Source of the DNA: Branchiostoma floridae
Lineage: Eukaryota > Chordata > Leptocardii > Amphioxiformes > Branchiostomatidae
Length of the DNA: 64,000 bases
Direction: 5' to 3'
Assembly (NCBI RefSeq): GCF_000003815.2
Contig: NC_049989.1
Location: 16,092,522 to 16,156,521, forward strand
The notes under the pieces: generated by a model
Told to the model about the DNA's origin: nothing
The model's input: only the letters and a program-made list of their open reading frames with translations
Database searches by the model: none
Shown here: positions 46,701 to 57,997 of the stretch, piece by piece
Position numbering within the stretch: position 1 is the first letter of the stretch
How the letters are laid out: every line of letters starts with the position of its first letter
Program-made: the position numbers and the translations under genes

Positions 46701-49511
46701 TGTTTGTTTGTTTGTTTGTTTGCTCTTTTGTTTTGCATGATGATGGATGATGTTTTGCATGCATGGCAAACAACCTCACTGTGTAGCATAGCAGGTTTGC
46801 AAATGCAAAAATCTGACTGTTTACAAATCACTCTAAGTATTCAGTGACTGACGAAAGACAGCGGATCGTATCTGAAACATCTGTTTACAAATCCATCAAT
46901 GCGATTGAGTAACTGTTTTCTTGCATACTATCTGAATGTTTAACCTTCATCGGCATAAAATCTTGATACTGTCATTTGGGGATGATGGTATCTTGATATT
47001 TATTGCATATTGCAAATATGTTTGTATGATGAATCTCGAAATTCAGAATCCTCTTGGGTGCCGAGAGTGTCAAATCAATAATCTAGTGTATATTTTATAC
47101 ACTAACAAAAACCATGCCGATACAGATAACGCCTACTTGTCGGTTCACTCCATTGGGACCTTGCAGCCAACCGCGTGGATTCCCCTGCTGGACACTAACA
47201 AGGACAACGGCTGTATGCAGGTGGGTTCTAGCCCGGTACATTGACTGATATGCGGCGAGGATGATGATCATGATCCATCACATTCTAGCTCCAGTAGCGT
47301 GTACGTGTAGCGGCCCTGTATCTGGAGCAAGAAGCCTTGAGTTCGAATCCCGGCTGTATCGCTCACCCAACATGCACGCTACCGGAAAGGGTTGTAGTTT
47401 TTGCTCAATTTGCAGCTGCTTTGTGCAATTTAAAGCATAGTTGAAAACATTTTTTAAGCGACCGAAAATCGTTGCGCACGCGGATGTCATCAATATACAG
47501 TAGAAGCCGTTTAATTGCACTCCCCATTTGCCAGCACATTATGTGCAATTATCCGGACGGTGCAACAAAGCGAAGTTATTCAGCTGGACTGCATCACTAT
47601 GGGACTTTGGGATTCCTAGCAATTAACAGACGTGTGCACTTCTCCGTTGTGCAATTAACTGGCTTCTACTCAAACCTAACGGAATCGGTCTAATCTGCAC
47701 ATGAGCGTTTGTTTACTTGCTTGATCGTATCCCTGTGTCGTAATTACACCTTTAGGTTGTTAAGGGCGGACATCGGAAGGGCATCACGGCCAGTCACGTG
47801 TGCTGCGTCGGCGGCACGTGGTACGTGGAACTCCCGGAGGACGAGATCCAGAACACCCTGGGTACGTGGATAACAAGGCTCTTCATTCATAAAAAAGACA
47901 TGAAATTATATAGTCTACGTTTCTGTGACCGTCTGTCACCTTCCGTGGGGCAGTACTATCATATTCTGTTCTGTATGCATTGTATGTACAAGTTGCCAAA
48001 CACTGTATCCTCTACAGTTGTCGTGCAATAAAGTTCTTCTTCTATACTGGTAATATTCCACACTGTAGCTAGGTGTCGCTGCTGACAATGCAGTTCCAAA
48101 CGAGAAGTATTGTCACATATGCAATCCCAAAACGTTAATTATTGTGATATATACAAGAATAATCATAGGTATGTGTTAATGAATAGGTTTTTGTTTTCGT
48201 TGGCAGGGTGTGATCTCAAAAATGACATCGTGACTTGTGAGGTTCCCTATGGAGGTGTACTCTTCCTAAACAACGCCATTCCACACAGAAGGTTTGTACC
48301 TTTTCTCTCTACACAGCCGAATAAATCAAATCAAAACAAATCAAATTGACAGGCTGCTACCAGTTGAGCTACAGAGACATCCCTATGGCTAAATGTTACT
48401 CAACTCGAATTTTCAACCATTCAAAGTTGTAACTTATGTATGAAATAAACCAATATCATATGGTAATAATCGCAGTTGATCACTTCCAAGAAAATCATTA
48501 ACTGATGACAATATCTGCATGTAGTCTGGAGAACAACACGGACAAGATCAGATGGAGTCTGGACCTCCGTTGGCAGCATCCCGACAAGCCTTGCGGCTTC
48601 GAGGGCATCAAAGACGTCATCCCCATGCGGTCAGCCAAGAACCCGGATCTGAAACCAGACTGGGAGAAATTTGAGTCCGTCGACCGAACAGGCAACCAAC
48701 AAAGACAGATGGTTAGAGTCTTAGATCGAAATATACATGCATATCATAAAAAAAACGGAGTTGATTGGCAAGCTGTTTTTTTAATCATTATATTGATCTG
48801 AAATCCGTCGCACATCAATTTTTTGCCGTTTCCAACAAAAAAAGTTTTCAATCATACTTTAAATCACGAAAAATGCACAGCCACTGTGACGTCACGCTAT
48901 GTAGATAGCACGTGTGACTCTGTGAGCAGTGGAGCATCAGTTGCAGAAGGTCTATGGCGCCCTCCGTCCCTGTAAAGGAATGGTTGTAAAGCTCTGGTGG
49001 AGATGTCTTCTTTGATTCCTCTAGCAATATTATATGGTTTTCTTCCAGTCATCACTGAACACAGACGGTGTGCGTTATAAACTTCCTGGCACTTTCGACC
49101 AATTGCTGACGTCACGTATCCACAAGATCACGTGTTGCTTAGATCACACGCAAGTTTACGTTCTGAAAAGTAATTGGCCATCAGTATTGATCCTAAAGAA
49201 GACGACAGTGGGCGTTGAAAATTTAGTCCGTAATACCTTTGTGTTGGTAGAAAATTTAGCATTGTGCTATGACTACTAGCAACACAGATGATCATCCAGC
49301 ATAATTTTTTGGTCTATTGGAGCAACGTTCAGTTCAGTTGTCTAAAAATGAATTTTTTTTCTAGAACAACGAGGCCGGAGCGGAAGACGAGTTCGACACG
49401 ACCATCCAGGGCCCGTGGATGCTGCGGTGGGAGATAGTGAACCATAACAAGCACACCAGGAGCATCCTCGGGGAAGACAGGAGCAAGAACCCCAACTGGA
49501 CCAAAGCTTAA
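40911..49511 (+). CDS. Phytanoyl-CoA dioxygenase (PhyH) family enzyme, 10 exons, 377 aa
   Basis: Exons: 40911-41063, 42505-42622, 44067-44167, 45656-45757, 46654-46693, 47126-47220, 47756-47861, 48207-48291, 48525-48711, 49365-49511 (TAA at 49509). All splice sites are GT-AG and all phases agree (1134 nt). PhyH-family proteins are Fe(II)/2-oxoglutarate oxygenases that hydroxylate acyl-CoAs or other small molecules. The iron ligands are visible: His170 and Asp172 in PWHQDNAYL, and His265 in NNAIPHR. The 2-oxoglutarate Arg is Arg276 (KIRWSLDLRW), 11 residues after the distal His, the same spacing as human PHYH. The ATG sits in ACATGG, a strong context. There is no N-terminal PTS2-like or C-terminal SKL-type signal (ends NWTKA), so peroxisomal targeting is not indicated. 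Substrate unknown. Introns carry many transposons; an AATAAA lies at 49752. Confidence 0.9.
41265..41420. mobile_element. Foldback element, family D relative
   Basis: Arms around ACAGGTCGCGGGAAAGAATA / TCTAGTCTTTTGTCAGCCATG with the shared AATAGAAATTCAAC / TTGTCCAATTTCTA block and inner CAGAGGAGTTAGCTGG. In dioxygenase intron 1. Confidence 0.6.
41982..42212. mobile_element. TIR element family B, about 230 bp
   Basis: Left GGCCATGTTGATTTGATAAC, right CAATCAAATCAACATGGCC, with GGATGTAATCC and AATGACATCC inside the ends. In dioxygenase intron 1. Confidence 0.8.
42215..42475. mobile_element. Foldback element, family D relative, next to dioxygenase exon 2
   Basis: Outer arms CACGTGCGTAACGTATATAT / ATATACGCACGTAG, inner GACAGGTCGCTGGAAAA / TTTTCCGGCGACCTGT. 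Ends about 30 bp before exon 2. Confidence 0.75.
42970..43165. mobile_element. Family E TIR element, copy 2
   Basis: Left AAGGCCTACGTCACATTTCC, right GGAATTGTGACGAAGGCGT. Inner arms GCCCGGCCGGGCTG / CTACCCGCCCGGGTC. In dioxygenase intron 2. Confidence 0.75.
43760..43800. repeat. TTGA microsatellite
   Basis: About nine copies of TTGA/GATT after AAATAAACC, ending a retroelement-like tail. Confidence 0.9.
43843..44037. mobile_element. Family E TIR element, copy 3 (uninterrupted)
   Basis: Left AAGGCCTACGTCACATATCC, right GGAAATGTGACTCAGACCT, with internal ACACCCAAACTACAGAAGACG. It serves as the intact reference for the interrupted copy at 36305-36905. It ends about 30 bp before dioxygenase exon 3. 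Confidence 0.78.
44292..45467. mobile_element. Family B element interrupted by a 794-bp family C element
   Basis: Outer left end AAGGCCATGTTGATTTGATT at 44292, outer right end CTAATCAACGCGGCCTAAG at about 45466. Inside, 44568-45361 has ends ATACCCCCGTCACATTAGG and ATGTAATGTGACGGGGGTAT, matching the foldback at 30674. The interior has no recognisable transposase but contains further palindromic blocks (for example GCAGCCTGC). In dioxygenase intron 3. Confidence 0.8.
45783..46055 (-). pseudogene. Non-LTR retrotransposon ORF2 C-terminal fragment
   Basis: 90-aa open frame with RRLKWLGHVLRMSDDRIPK, then KRKRGRPKTTWRRT, the conserved post-reverse-transcriptase segment of many non-LTR elements. No RT core upstream. 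Antisense, within dioxygenase intron 4, 25 bp after the donor. Confidence 0.8.
46693..46722. repeat. GTTT microsatellite
   Basis: Seven near-perfect GTTT units directly after the donor of dioxygenase exon 5. Confidence 0.9.
47285..47375 (+). mobile_element. tRNA-derived SINE head
   Basis: A-box-like GTGTAGCGGCCCTG, B box GAGTTCGAATCCCGGC. In dioxygenase intron 6, probably truncated. Confidence 0.5.
47930..48045 (+). mobile_element. Non-LTR-like 3' tail
   Basis: Ends GTCGTGCAATAAAGTTCTTC. Similar endings occur near 35400, 38860, 39390 and 46310, suggesting a short LINE/SINE 3' end family. Confidence 0.45.
48880..48990. repeat. Dispersed repeat shared with 16735-16860
   Basis: GTGACTCTGTGAGCAGTGGA and GTTGCAGAAGGTCTATGGC match the copy near 16.8 kb. 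In dioxygenase intron 9. Confidence 0.5.
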
Positions 49512-52500
49512 TTGAAATTCACGTCATTAAAGATATAACGTTTATGCCAAAAAAGTATCAAAGCTCAAACTAGAGCTAGAGTCCCACGACCTCATACCTT
49601 CGCCAAATGATAGTAACCGTTTTGAGTGAAGCATGATAAGTGTTTCCATTAATTATGCAAATAATGTCCTTAGTTGCATAAATTGTCTCAGTTCAAATTG
49701 CTAAAAGCAATGATGTTAATATTATCAAAGAGAGCTAATGTAGCATTTCCTAATAAAGCATGTACAAAATGGTTTGTATAATTTATGCATGTTTATCGTT
49801 ATAGGTAGCTTCGTAATTCCTTAGGTATGATATACCCATCATTTACCACGTTGTAACTATTCATTAATCATGAAAATAATGTCTTTATTTGCGTGTCCTA
49901 TGATGGAATGCAGTGGATTTGTAAACTTTTTTTCTACCTAGCCTCATGATTGAGTTAACGTGTGAATGGGCGCTTCCGAGAGGTGAGAAGGTACCGAAAA
50001 TGTAATCACTCCAAACAACACTATAGTAAACATGGTAAACGTTTGTCTGATGTACTTTGTACTGGTACTTTGCAACAAGGCTGTGAAGGTCAAAAGAGAA
50101 GAAGTCATGCTATTTTAATATTTAAATATGGTGTCATGGTACGAGCGTAAACAGTATAAATATCTGGATATCTTTAAGACCCCAATAGTGCCATGTTTTG
50201 TATTAACTATGCTTTTAGATATGTACGTTTGTCCGGGTCCGACAAAGACAAGGAACAATTTCTCTTCTTAGAATCAAAAGAAACAATAACTTATTTCAGT
50301 CTCTTCTTTTTCTTTACTGAAAGATAGTAGGCCAGAAAGCCCAAGTACGAGTATAATAGGAAATTGACGACCACTTGCCTTGTTGGGATATGACACTAGA
50401 ATAATACAAAGATGTGGTGATTCAAAAATAAAAATTATGTAGTTGTAGTAGTAGTAGACTGGTCTATTAAAACGCAATACGCGTAACAGTCCTCCTGGCC
50501 GCCTGGTAGGCTGAATTGCAAGGACATTACAATCATGTTCCATTCTAAAGTTACTGTACAACAATATTAGCAAACTTTATGAGCGACGTTAAAACAATGG
50601 ATCAATCATAAGAACATAACAATAGTTTCAAGTTAGAATACAATTTCGAAGTAATACGAATTTGTTATGTTCAAAGAATTCCGATATTCACCGGCGTAGA
50701 CTTTATATAGATTTAAAAAAAAACTTCAACTAAACAAAATTGTAAAAACGAGTTCGTGAGTCACAATGAGGAGGTAATAATAGTAGTTTTAGTAATGTTA
50801 GTATGTTAGTAAAAATCATGATATTATAGATGATGTCGATCAAGACCAAACTGGATCTATTTTCAAGCTATGATAACATAAGACATGGACTTGGATTTTT
50901 TCCATGCCGCGTTACTTGCTATTGACAGGTGTGGGCATTAGAAGCCGCATTTCTTTTACATCCTTGAATAAAACTCACTACTGAATGAAAAATACAGTAA
51001 CGTTGGCATAACGAATTTGCGTAGTAAACCGCTAACTGCGGTAAGTCGACTGCAGTGATATGACCTCCGCTGGTCGTCAATATAAAAAATAAAAGTGGCT
51101 TATAAAAGAGAACAAGAAGACAGAATTTTGCTCATTTTCACATATTTTTTTAATAGATTGTACCCTCATATTGTACACATTCAATTTTGTACATTCCTAG
51201 TGCATCCTACTATAAATTTTGAAACGTCAAAGTTTCCACTCTGGTGTCCTTTAATAATACCATAGCCGAAAAACTGTGTTCTGCCGTCCTGTCGGGCAAA
51301 ATCTCCTTGCGATTCTTATCGGTACTGCATGATAGAATCCCCCGGTGAAAGGGTCATATATCATCATCGCAAGCTCGACGTGTAGTCTTGCAATTGTCAA
51401 TGTGTTGTTTCCTCTCTTTAAATCGTAATGTGTGCTGTCCAGATATGAACATATGTCGTTCTGTGTTTCCTACGACTCTTCTGGAGGTACCTAAATCGTT
51501 GCAAACCGTGGTAAGTACAAATTTTAGCGACGCAAAATGTTTTTGTCGTCTGCTAACGCTTAGGTGGGGAGGGGGGCGTGATTACCCAACATTGCCTGTT
51601 CGGCGACACAATTACTTAAACTGCAGCCAATATTTTGACAGTAGAAAAGAAAAGCACACGGTACTACCATACTTATAACCCTTTCCATAATTAATTCTAG
51701 TTTTAAAATCAATGCTTGTGTCGAAAAACATTGGCCCGTTTGATATTTCGAACTCGGAGCCGAGCCGAACGTCTGCTTGGACTGGAGTTGGAGAGTAGAT
51801 ATTTCTAACACCTGTAACAAGTTACGTAGTGGCTAAAGCCTTACAACAGTTAAAGTTTAACCGTAACAAGATAGGTTGAGGTCATACATGCGTGGGAAAG
51901 ACCCTGTGTAAACTGTGTCTTCTGGGAATGGTCAGTTGTGTTTGTCGTGATCACATGCTGTCATAAGTACACAGCTCTAAATCATCAGCCCAGTGTCACA
52001 GAAGTGCTGGCAGTGATTTCAATAGTTCGATCCGTCCAGTAAAGGTTTGGTATGTATCGTTACGTCATTGGGATTCTACTGTGTGTGACTCCAAACCGCT
52101 GCAATCATAATCATATGTTCTGATAGTACATAGGTTACTAAGAGTAGGTCAGAAAATGTCCAAACAAAATTTGTTAATCTGTGACCGGAGGGTAACCTCT
52201 GTTGACAGAGTATTGTAATCGGTAGATGCAAGGACGTTATATCAGTATATGTGATGAGTGTTCGCATCCGTATCTCTATGTACCGTTTGCCGCATTCGTA
52301 TGTAGTTTGGCATGTCGTCTGTACTCCGTTGAGTGCTGATGCACATTGTTTTTTTTTGCGGTAGCTGTTGTTATTATCAATGTGATAATTTCAGAAATCA
52401 CCCCTATATTCCGGACCTGGTATTGTGGAGCAGGCCATGTCTATCTCCAAGCAGATATGGGGGTTTATCTGTTGTCAAGTAATGTACAGAACAGCTGTCG

Positions 52501-52800
52501 CATGGTAGAGGAATCCCTAAACAGATGTTAGACTCTGGCTTCCTAGCACATTGCACTGGTCAGCGCCATAGAAGTCTTAAAATAAACAAATACATACTTT
52601 GTCCTGGTAAGCTCTAGTAATATTAGAGCTTTGTTTTCTTCCCTGTTTGTCATTATTGGTATGTCTGGGACTGTCCATATCATAGGCATGATATATATTG
52701 TTGCAACTAAAGCGGTGGAAACCATAAATACGTCACAGAGTATGTTACCTAAGGTCACTTGTTGGTTCATTTTTTCAGGTTTGGGAGCCGACCAGCCTTC
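49512..52800. other. Intergenic region before the ApaH-like gene
   Basis: No coding exon recognised; about 3.3 kb. It holds the dioxygenase 3' end (AATAAA at 49752) and the promoter of the next gene. A pyrimidine-rich TTCATTTTTTCAG/G at 52779 looks like a 3' splice site, so a 5' UTR exon of the downstream gene probably lies here. Confidence 0.55.
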
Positions 52801-53670
52801 ATGCAGGTGCACGTTAAGATGGGGCTGGTGGCCCTGTTAGCGGGGTCCGTCATCATCACCTACCTCTGCAGTTTCGCATCGAAATCTCTCACACGGTTCT
52901 TCTACACGCCTCCTGCCCAACAAAAAGAAATATCCCGGGCGCCCAAGGTCCGACATATCGTCCTGGACGAGTCCGTCGTTCGCGGGAAAAGAGTGTTTTT
53001 TATCGGAGACGTTCATGGTTGCTACGACGAAATGATGCAGCTGCTCCACAAAGCGGATGCTCTCAGTGATGACACAGTGGTGATATTCGTAGGAGACATG
53101 GTGAACAAGGGACCGAAAAGTCGGGAAGTTATCGATTTTCTGCGTCATTCGAAGGTGTACGCCGTCAAAGGTAACCACGAAGACCACGTTCTGAGAGAGT
53201 ACGACAACAGCCAAAACCCCGGATACAAGCTCTCTCAGAAATACACGTGGGTCGGGAAGCTAACTTTGGAGGAGGCGCAATATCTACGAGACCTGCCCTA
53301 CACAATTTCTCTACCGACTTACAACATAATTGCGGTCCACGCAGGACTAGTGCCGGGGAGACCCTTAGAAGAACAGAGTGATTATGAAATGATGACTATG
53401 AGAAATTTAGTGAAGACTGCAGACGGTTTTGAAGCCAGGAAAAGACCAACGGAAGGAAAGCCGTGGGCCGCGGAATGGACAGGGCCGCAGCACGTCGTAT
53501 TCGGGCACGATGCTGTGAGAAGACTTCAGCTCTACGATCACGCCACCGGTCTGGATACTGGATGTCTCTACGGTGGAAACCTGACAGGATTGTTACTAGG
53601 AAAGGAAAAGAAAAGGGAGATTGTGAGCGTGAAGTCTCGCCAGTCATATGTCAATACAGCTAAAGTATAA
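52801..53670 (+). CDS. ApaH-like metallophosphatase with N-terminal membrane anchor, 289 aa
   Basis: A single uninterrupted coding exon. Calcineurin-like metallophosphatase motifs are all present: GDVHG (69-73), GDMVNKGP (98-105), GNHE (124-127), HAGLVPG (180-186), GHD (235-237) and LDTGC (251-255). The order and the KGP after the second motif fit the ApaH-like (ALPH) branch related to bacterial diadenosine tetraphosphatase; in trypanosomes an ALPH acts on mRNA caps. Substrate here is unknown. Residues 8-26 are hydrophobic and followed by a basic stretch, suggesting a signal anchor. Two starts are possible: 52801, or 52819 in the better context AAGATGG (283 aa). The frame is open further upstream, but a probable splice acceptor at 52779 argues that part is untranslated or intronic. 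Intronlessness contrasts with its neighbours. Confidence 0.88.
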   Translation: MQVHVKMGLVALLAGSVIITYLCSFASKSLTRFFYTPPAQQKEISRAPKVRHIVLDESVVRGKRVFFIGDVHGCYDEMMQLLHKADALSDDTVVIFVGDMVNKGPKSREVIDFLRHSKVYAVKGNHEDHVLREYDNSQNPGYKLSQKYTWVGKLTLEEAQYLRDLPYTISLPTYNIIAVHAGLVPGRPLEEQSDYEMMTMRNLVKTADGFEARKRPTEGKPWAAEWTGPQHVVFGHDAVRRLQLYDHATGLDTGCLYGGNLTGLLLGKEKKREIVSVKSRQSYVNTAKV

Positions 53671-53996
53671 TCTTAATTGTACATGTCTTATCCAATATCA
53701 GAAAAAGTTATAAGAGTATGAAAACTACATCTAAGATAAATACAAAGATGATATGATGTAGAACTACCTGTACTTGATCCAGTGGTAATAATCTAAGTGA
53801 TAATTAAAAGAGATGATTTGAAGAGATATTGAATATGTATCCATACAGGAAAGAAGTGTACATGTACATGAATGTCTTTATATAACTGATAGTCTTTCAT
53901 TCTGCTGCTGTTGTAAAGTAATCAGGGCCAGGAAGAATATTTTAAGACAAGTGGTGCCAGCTAAGAAAGAGTTCATAAGAATATATACTGTACCTA

Positions 53997-54525
53997 CGAG
54001 GGGTGATCAATAAGTCCTCCGTCTCACCCAGAAATAATAAGCACAACTCAGATTTCGAAGCATAGATGTCAAGTATAAAGCCTTATATGAATGGTGTACC
54101 AAAATTCAAATTAGTGTGATCTGATTACTTTGTAGGCGACACCCAGGAAAAAAAACGTGGACAATTGAGCTGCGACCTGAGGTGTGCGGGTCAACTTGCG
54201 CTGCTGGAAGTCAGACACCCACTTTCTGCTTGAAATAGGAAGAGAACCATTATCAAACATTTTGACAATGTCTTTTGTTATTAAATGACAAAGAATTTAC
54301 GGCATGGGGAACTCAACCCACACGTCTGATCACAATTCACCATCATTTTTCATGCCACTTACATGTACCTTCTAATTTTCGAAAAACAAATCCCTGTAAA
54401 GTTATGACTGCAATGATTTGAAATTTGGACGATATTGATAAAAGGCTTCATACTATGAAATTGTACTTCAAAGAGTTGTGTTTATTATTTCTGGGTGTGC
54501 CCAATGACTTATTGACCACCCTTTG
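53997..54525. mobile_element. Mariner-type MITE, about 529 bp
   Basis: Inverted ends of about 50 bp: GGGGTGATCAATAAGTC on the left, GACTTATTGACCACCC on the right, then CACCCAGAAATAATAA / TTATTATTTCTGGGTGTG. Flanked by TA on both sides. No transposase ORF. Confidence 0.82.
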
Positions 54526-55578
54526 TATACAGAGATTAGACTGATTGTATGTCTGTCTAAAATGAAAGCATTGTGAGGTGCTATACATGTAAATTGCCTA
54601 AACCTTATAATTACCTAGTAATTTTTGCTCCATGTTTAAGTTATTTTTTGCTGCATGTTTAAGTTTAAGTTAAAGTGCCCTTTTCACAAGTAATGACGAA
54701 GTTGTAATTCTTCCAGCACAAAATGGTGCATTGGGCAGTGCCCGTCTCCATTGCTATAGCCCCGGGCCACACAGCTTTGTGCAATCACTACAGTCCGCTA
54801 ATAGTGTTGTCTGGTGTGTGTTAAACTACCATACTCTTTCCCAAACACGTACTATCCAAGCAGAAGTTCAGCACCGGCTATGTTTTAAGGCGTTTTTGTT
54901 TGGCTTACCGTTTTGGATCGATTTCATTAAGAAACAGTTGGAGGCGAACCTCTGCTTGGAGAGTATCATGTACCATCTTTAAAGTCTTTGGTACGACTGA
55001 TGGCCAGGGATTTAAAGGTGCGCTCCCACCGCACTTGTGTCAAGCTTACGTCACTGCGGGGCTCATCCACTGCGTCATTGTTTTGTTATTTTCTCCGATA
55101 TTTTATAATTTAGATATAGCGTAATACATAAAAGTATGACATTAAAAGACGGAATACGGGGACAGGCCCGTGTTGTATTCTATATATACTACATGTACTG
55201 TAATGTGTTGTTTGTATGGCCACAAATTATAAATGACCTGTGACAGTGCTATCAAGAATGATTTTATTTCAGAAGAATAAAATTAATATAAATTGAAGAG
55301 TCCAGTGCAAAATGATGCTTTGTATGGTTTTAATAACATGTCTTAAGTCAAGTAAAGATTGCATTGTTAGTGATTTTATTCTAATCTGTAATGTCTATTA
55401 ATTTGTAATATCTACTGGTTACTATACTACTATTACTACATGTCCTACATTTTTGAACTACAGTATAATAGACAGGACCATCAGATTTGGCTATACTGAC
55501 TTGATTGTATGGATGACATCTACACGTGTATGCATTTGTTCTGTGTCCAACACACACTCACTCACTTCAGTATCCGGT

Positions 55579-57102
55579 TTAGCGTCCGTTCTTCCCTGTC
55601 TTGCAGAGGTTGGACGTGTCGCCAAGACGTTTTGATTTAATTGCTGCCCTCCATCCATCTCTGTCAAGGGGGTTGGCTTTTTGCAATTTCTTAAGATCCT
55701 CATTTACACTGTCAACCCATCTCCTCTTGGGGCGCCCACGCGGGTTGTCATGGGACATTCTCTGCACGTGGCAATACCAACGGAGTCTGTTGTACCGCAA
55801 AATGTCATGGATGATGTGTAAACCTAACTTACACATAAGCTGCTCAGATTGCACTCTTTCTGCTAGCCTTCTGGAGCATATCCACCTGGTCATGGCATTG
55901 TCACACCTAACCAGCCTCCTCACGTCTTCGGCTGACAATGCCCAGGTTTCTGATGCATATAACATAGCACTTCTAACACATGAGCTATAGACGTGTCCAC
56001 GGTTTCAAAAGGGAATGTTGCTGTTCGTAAGTATGGGTAAGAGCTCATGGAAGCTCTTCCAGGCTGACCTAATCCTGGCTGTTACGGCATCTGCACAGCC
56101 ACCAGACTGGCCGATGGTATCACCCAAGTAACAGAAGGTGGGGACTACCTTAAAAGTGTCACCGGAGACCAGGGTTCTAGCCAGCGTCCGTTTTTCCGTC
56201 AATTGACGGAAATTTGCTGCATGTGATGGAAAAATTTTAAAACCAATCCATCAACCTTGACGGACAAAAATCTGATAAAAGCTCCTTGGTGGAAGCCTAA
56301 GGCGGCTTGGGGACGCCGTCCACGGCCGAAAAAGCCACACACTGTTTGTTTTGCTATTGTTATGATTGTTGACAATGTGTGTCGGTGCCCTTTCGCATAC
56401 GATAATCTCATTAAAACCAGTTTTTCAAGGTCTCAGTTCCGTCTCTCTAACTCCTGGAATAGTGTTTTCGCGACAATGGGAATTGGCTGACGGAAAAAAA
56501 TTTCGAGCTGGCTAGAGCCCTGACGGAGACAGTGGCTTCCTGTAAAGGTGGATCTGAGGGGGGTGCTTGGTTGCTACAACTGCGACAAAGTTGAGGTCTT
56601 CTTTCAGTTTACCCTTGATCTTAGTACATCTCTTACATGTATGTATCCAGTGTTTGCATTGGGTACAGAATATAGAGTTATCTCCCACACCCTTGTGGCA
56701 TACACCACAAGGGAACTTCCCTGTTTCCTTGGCTGGTCTAGAGTCATTGTGTTTACAGTGGACTACCATGGTTTTACCGGTGTTCACACGCAAGCCGTGT
56801 GAGCTTAAATTGTTCTTCCAGGGGGAGAACCTTTGCGACAACAGTGTGAGAGTTTCAGCAACTAACCCCAGGTCGTCTGCATACAGCAATTCCCAGGGGC
56901 AGCCTACTCTAAAACAAAAGTTTGGAACCACACCACACTGGAAATCACAAAAGAAGCTGCAATATAAGCTGTATATTTGAAAAAAAAATGGATACAAATG
57001 AGTAAAGTCTTGAAAGAATGATTCATTGTTTGGTATACTGTAAATGCAGAAACTTTCAAATGCCAGTAAGATACTACAGTGAATGGTGCTACCGTGAACC
57101 AA
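55579..57102 (-). pseudogene. Non-LTR retrotransposon reverse-transcriptase remnant
   Basis: Reading leftwards from 57102: the RT catalytic box YADDLGLVAE (about 56870), a Cys-rich insert (CGVCHKG...FCTQCKHWIHTCKRC), then after an insertion the thumb segment FCYLGDTIGQSGG (about 56115), then SCVR-type MLYASETWALS and PRGRPKRRWVDSV (about 55735). Frames are broken by stops and by the insertion at 56172-56521. The 5' half of ORF2 and ORF1 are absent. Inactive. Confidence 0.88.
56172..56521. mobile_element. Short TIR element inserted into the retrotransposon
   Basis: Ends GGTTCTAGCCAGC and GCTGGCTAGAGCCCT are inverted, with inner TTTTTCCGTCAATTGACGG and GACGGAAAAAAA. It separates RT codons ending ...PLSPS from those starting TLVSGDTFK, so it arrived after the retrotransposon. 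Confidence 0.75.
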
Positions 57103-57204
57103 GAACGTTATATCAGTCCTTGCGTGAACTTAAAACCACAGCAAAAAGTCATTTTCCCCGCTACCGCAAAATTAAATCCCCGCAAACTTAAATGCATTTA
57201 CAGT
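57035..57204. mobile_element. MITE family F, copy 1
   Basis: Ends ACTGTAAATGCAGAAAC and TAAATGCATTTACAGTA, with internal TTAAAACCACAGCAAAAAG and CGCTACCGCAAAATTAAAT. Opposite orientation to the copies at 61874 and 62376. Confidence 0.75.
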
Positions 57205-57542
57205 ACTCTGTTTAGTCATTCCTTCAAGAACCTTCCTGAACGTTTAGACTTCACGATAAAGGCAACTTCTTTATTCCTCACTTTTCTTTGCGCACTTCCA
57301 CAGGATTCATCCATACAACCAAATCAGAATGACCTTACAGAGAAATAACTGAATGCATATCTAAAACAAATCAAACTAAATGGTAGGATAAGAAGCTACA
57401 ATTAGGCTAGCCTTTTTCTTGCCATCGCAGCACAATTGTCAAACAAGTACAAAATACAACAGTACAACAGTTGTCATTCCTCCAACGAAATATAATTTCT
57501 GTTCACGGCGTACATGTACTGGTGTTAAATATGTTTGAACCC

Positions 57543-57890
57543 TTAGGCTACACCAATTTTGTTTGTTGTTTCTCTCGGATTATTTTTTCAGAAAAAAATT
57601 GGGTCGGTCGGTCGAAAATTTTTTGTGTGCAAAAAGTCGGGGGTAGGAGAGATCAAGGGGCTTACTCAAGTTACATTTAATTTAGGGGATCCCTGCTAGC
57701 AAAGTCCAAAGTTTGAAAAATTATAAATGTACCGTCAAAAATAGGCACGTACAGCTCCTGGAATTTGAGGCTGTGAAAATTTGTCAACACGAGGTGTGAC
57801 CATCAATTTGAAAAGTGTTTTTTTTCAAATCGAAAAAAAATACAGTTGGGAAATCCGAGAAACAACAAATAAAATTGGTGTGGCCTTAGC
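57543..57890. mobile_element. TIR element, about 350 bp
   Basis: Left TTAGGCTACACCAATTTTGT, right AAAATTGGTGTGGCCTTA, inner TTGTTTCTCTCGGATT / AATCCGAGAAACAAC. Same plan as the element at 17520-17747. Confidence 0.72.
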
Positions 57891-57997
57891 TTGAAACTTA
57901 ATGTTATACAGCTTCAAATGGAAGTAACACACGTGTAGTTCTCCCTATGTTATTGAGTACTGTAATACGGTTAGTGCTATGAGATCTGTCATCTCTG

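Larger units (their letters stand above)
53671..57997. other. Intergenic region, transposon-rich
   Basis: No host gene recognised. It contains a mariner-type MITE (53997-54525), a broken non-LTR retrotransposon (55579-57102) with an insertion (56172-56521), family-B-like ends (55485 and 57335), a GCGGTAG-type MITE (57035-57204) and a TIR element (57543-57890). Confidence 0.6.
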
